In this document: one piece after another, positions 63,411 through 64,000 of the stretch
Layout of the letters: the number at the start of each line of letters is the position of its first letter
Position numbering within the stretch: position 1 is the first letter of the stretch
NCBI RefSeq assembly: GCF_001570485.1
Contig: NZ_BCTA01000002.1
Location: 62,001 to 126,000, forward strand
Direction of reading: 5' to 3'
Length of the DNA: 64,000 bases
From: Mycolicibacterium novocastrense
GTDB taxonomy: Bacteria > Actinomycetota > Actinomycetes > Mycobacteriales > Mycobacteriaceae
Program-made: the position numbers and the translations under genes
Notes under the pieces: model-generated
What the model was told of the DNA's origin: nothing
Databases searched by the model: none
Seen by the model: the letters and a program-made list of their open reading frames with translations, nothing else

Positions 63411-64000
63411 TCACTCCTTACCGAGATCGAGCAGGCGACGGGCGATGATGTTGCGTTGCACCTCGGCGGTGCCGCCGTAGATGCTCGCGGCCCGCGAATA
63501 CAGGTACTCGGTCCGCCATACGTTGTCTTCGAGTTCGATGCGCCCCGGCAACAGGTCGCGCACGGTGTCGTAGAGCCGCTGCTCGGCGCCCGCCAGCAAC
63601 ACCTTGTCGATCGAGGTGTCCGCACCCAGTTTCTGTCCCTCGCCCAGCCGGTGCTGGGTCGCGCGCGAACGGCAGCGCAACGTGTGCAGCGCCAGGTACA
63701 CCTCGCCGAGATCCGAATCTGAGGCGGTGCCAAGTCCTTTGACTTCGTTGACGAGGTCGTCGAACCGCGAGTACAGGTAGGCGATGCGCTGCCAGAAGCA
63801 GGTGGAACGCTCGTAGGGGAGCAGGTCCATCGCCAGTTTCCAACCGTCTCCGGGGTTGCCCAGCATGCGATCCGCGGGCACCACGACGTCGTCGAAGTAC
63901 ACCTCGCAGAACTCATCGACGTCATGCATGGTGCGCAGCGGCCGCACCGAGACACCCGGGGAGTCGAGGTCGACGAAGAATGCGGTGATCGCCTCGTGGT
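63411..64000 (-). CDS. Acyl-CoA dehydrogenase, long subunit (5' end outside window)
   Basis: The C-terminal about 196 residues are visible; the frame is open to the window edge (reading HEAITAFFVDLDSPGVSVRPL before the first visible in-frame GTG at 63947), so the gene continues beyond it. The segments FDDVVVPADRMLG and SRAASIYGGTAEVQRNIIARRLLD are diagnostic of acyl-CoA dehydrogenases. It is followed after 3 nt by the short-subunit gene. The substrate is unknown. The truncation is from the window edge only. Confidence 0.92.
   Translation of the reverse strand, partial: HEAITAFFVDLDSPGVSVRPLRTMHDVDEFCEVYFDDVVVPADRMLGNPGDGWKLAMDLLPYERSTCFWQRIAYLYSRFDDLVNEVKGLGTASDSDLGEVYLALHTLRCRSRATQHRLGEGQKLGADTSIDKVLLAGAEQRLYDTVRDLLPGRIELEDNVWRTEYLYSRAASIYGGTAEVQRNIIARRLLDLGKE

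Overview
The window is high-GC and almost wall-to-wall coding. It reads as the chromosome of a mycobacterium, probably a fast-growing Mycolicibacterium-type species. The signs are many cytochrome P450s, acyl-CoA dehydrogenase and CoA-transferase paralogues, an F420-type LLM oxidoreductase, a mycofactocin-type SDR, a WS/DGAT acyltransferase beside a FadD12-like ligase and an acyltransferase (an order I recall from the M. tuberculosis Rv1425-Rv1428c area), and frequent GTG/TTG starts with 1-4 nt stop/start overlaps. No rRNA, tRNA, IS element or CRISPR array was seen. No gene-free stretch exceeds 300 bases; the largest gaps are 17743-18004, 58435-58661 and 9041-9249.

Layout. 1-2230 (+): two P450s (the first cut by the window edge) and a bacterial homologue of the eukaryotic ERG2 sterol isomerase/sigma-1 receptor. 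2147-9040 (-): an SDR, acyl-CoA ligase, small unknown protein, membrane class III cyclase and two MHS-type transporters. 9250-13288 (+): a two-subunit B12-dependent acyl-CoA mutase, an F420-type LLM oxidoreductase and a CoA-transferase. 13276-17742: a [2Fe-2S] ferredoxin facing a ligase, two acyl-CoA dehydrogenases and a crotonase. 18005-20925: an HSD10-like SDR facing a thiolase and the mutase chaperone MeaB. 20880-24027: a TetR regulator facing four membrane proteins that include orphan oxidase subunit III/IV homologues. 24163-39577: two KSTD-like flavoproteins around an mhpABC-like meta-cleavage module, an IclR regulator, then LLM, SDR, cyclase-fold, FMN reductase and hydrolase genes, a TetR, a ferredoxin and a P450. 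39614-47409: an amidohydrolase, an intact and a degenerate M24 protein, a crotonase, a fused double CoA-transferase and an SDR. 47418-54417: SDR, epimerase, acyltransferase, ligase, WS/DGAT and quinone oxidoreductase. 54440-59378 (-): the operon P450, mycofactocin-type SDR, APH-fold kinase, SDR, with its TetR regulator. 59501-64000: acyl-CoA dehydrogenase and crotonase, an inverted-repeat-bracketed DUF559 gene, and a second acyl-CoA dehydrogenase pair cut by the window end.

How it fits together. The palindrome GAGAAT-N3-ATTCTC, or a diverged form of it, lies in front of eight transcription units spread from 9 kb to 59 kb, including the unit that encodes the TetR protein at 58662-59378. I read most of the window as one regulon. 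It appears to degrade a complex ring compound: P450s and flavoproteins oxidise and desaturate rings, MhpA/MhpB-type enzymes hydroxylate and open an aromatic ring, and ligases, CoA-transferases, dehydrogenases, crotonases, thiolase and the B12 mutase take the acyl-CoA products to central metabolism. The substrate is not identifiable from sequence; a terpenoid- or steroid-like compound is the most natural guess.

The least ordinary items are the ERG2/sigma-1-like gene, the shared operator, the B12 mutase with an altered pocket residue, the M24 pseudo-enzyme pair, in-frame DNA repeats inside two genes, and a DUF559 endonuclease-like gene bracketed by 60-bp inverted repeats whose gene-less counterpart lies 44 kb away.
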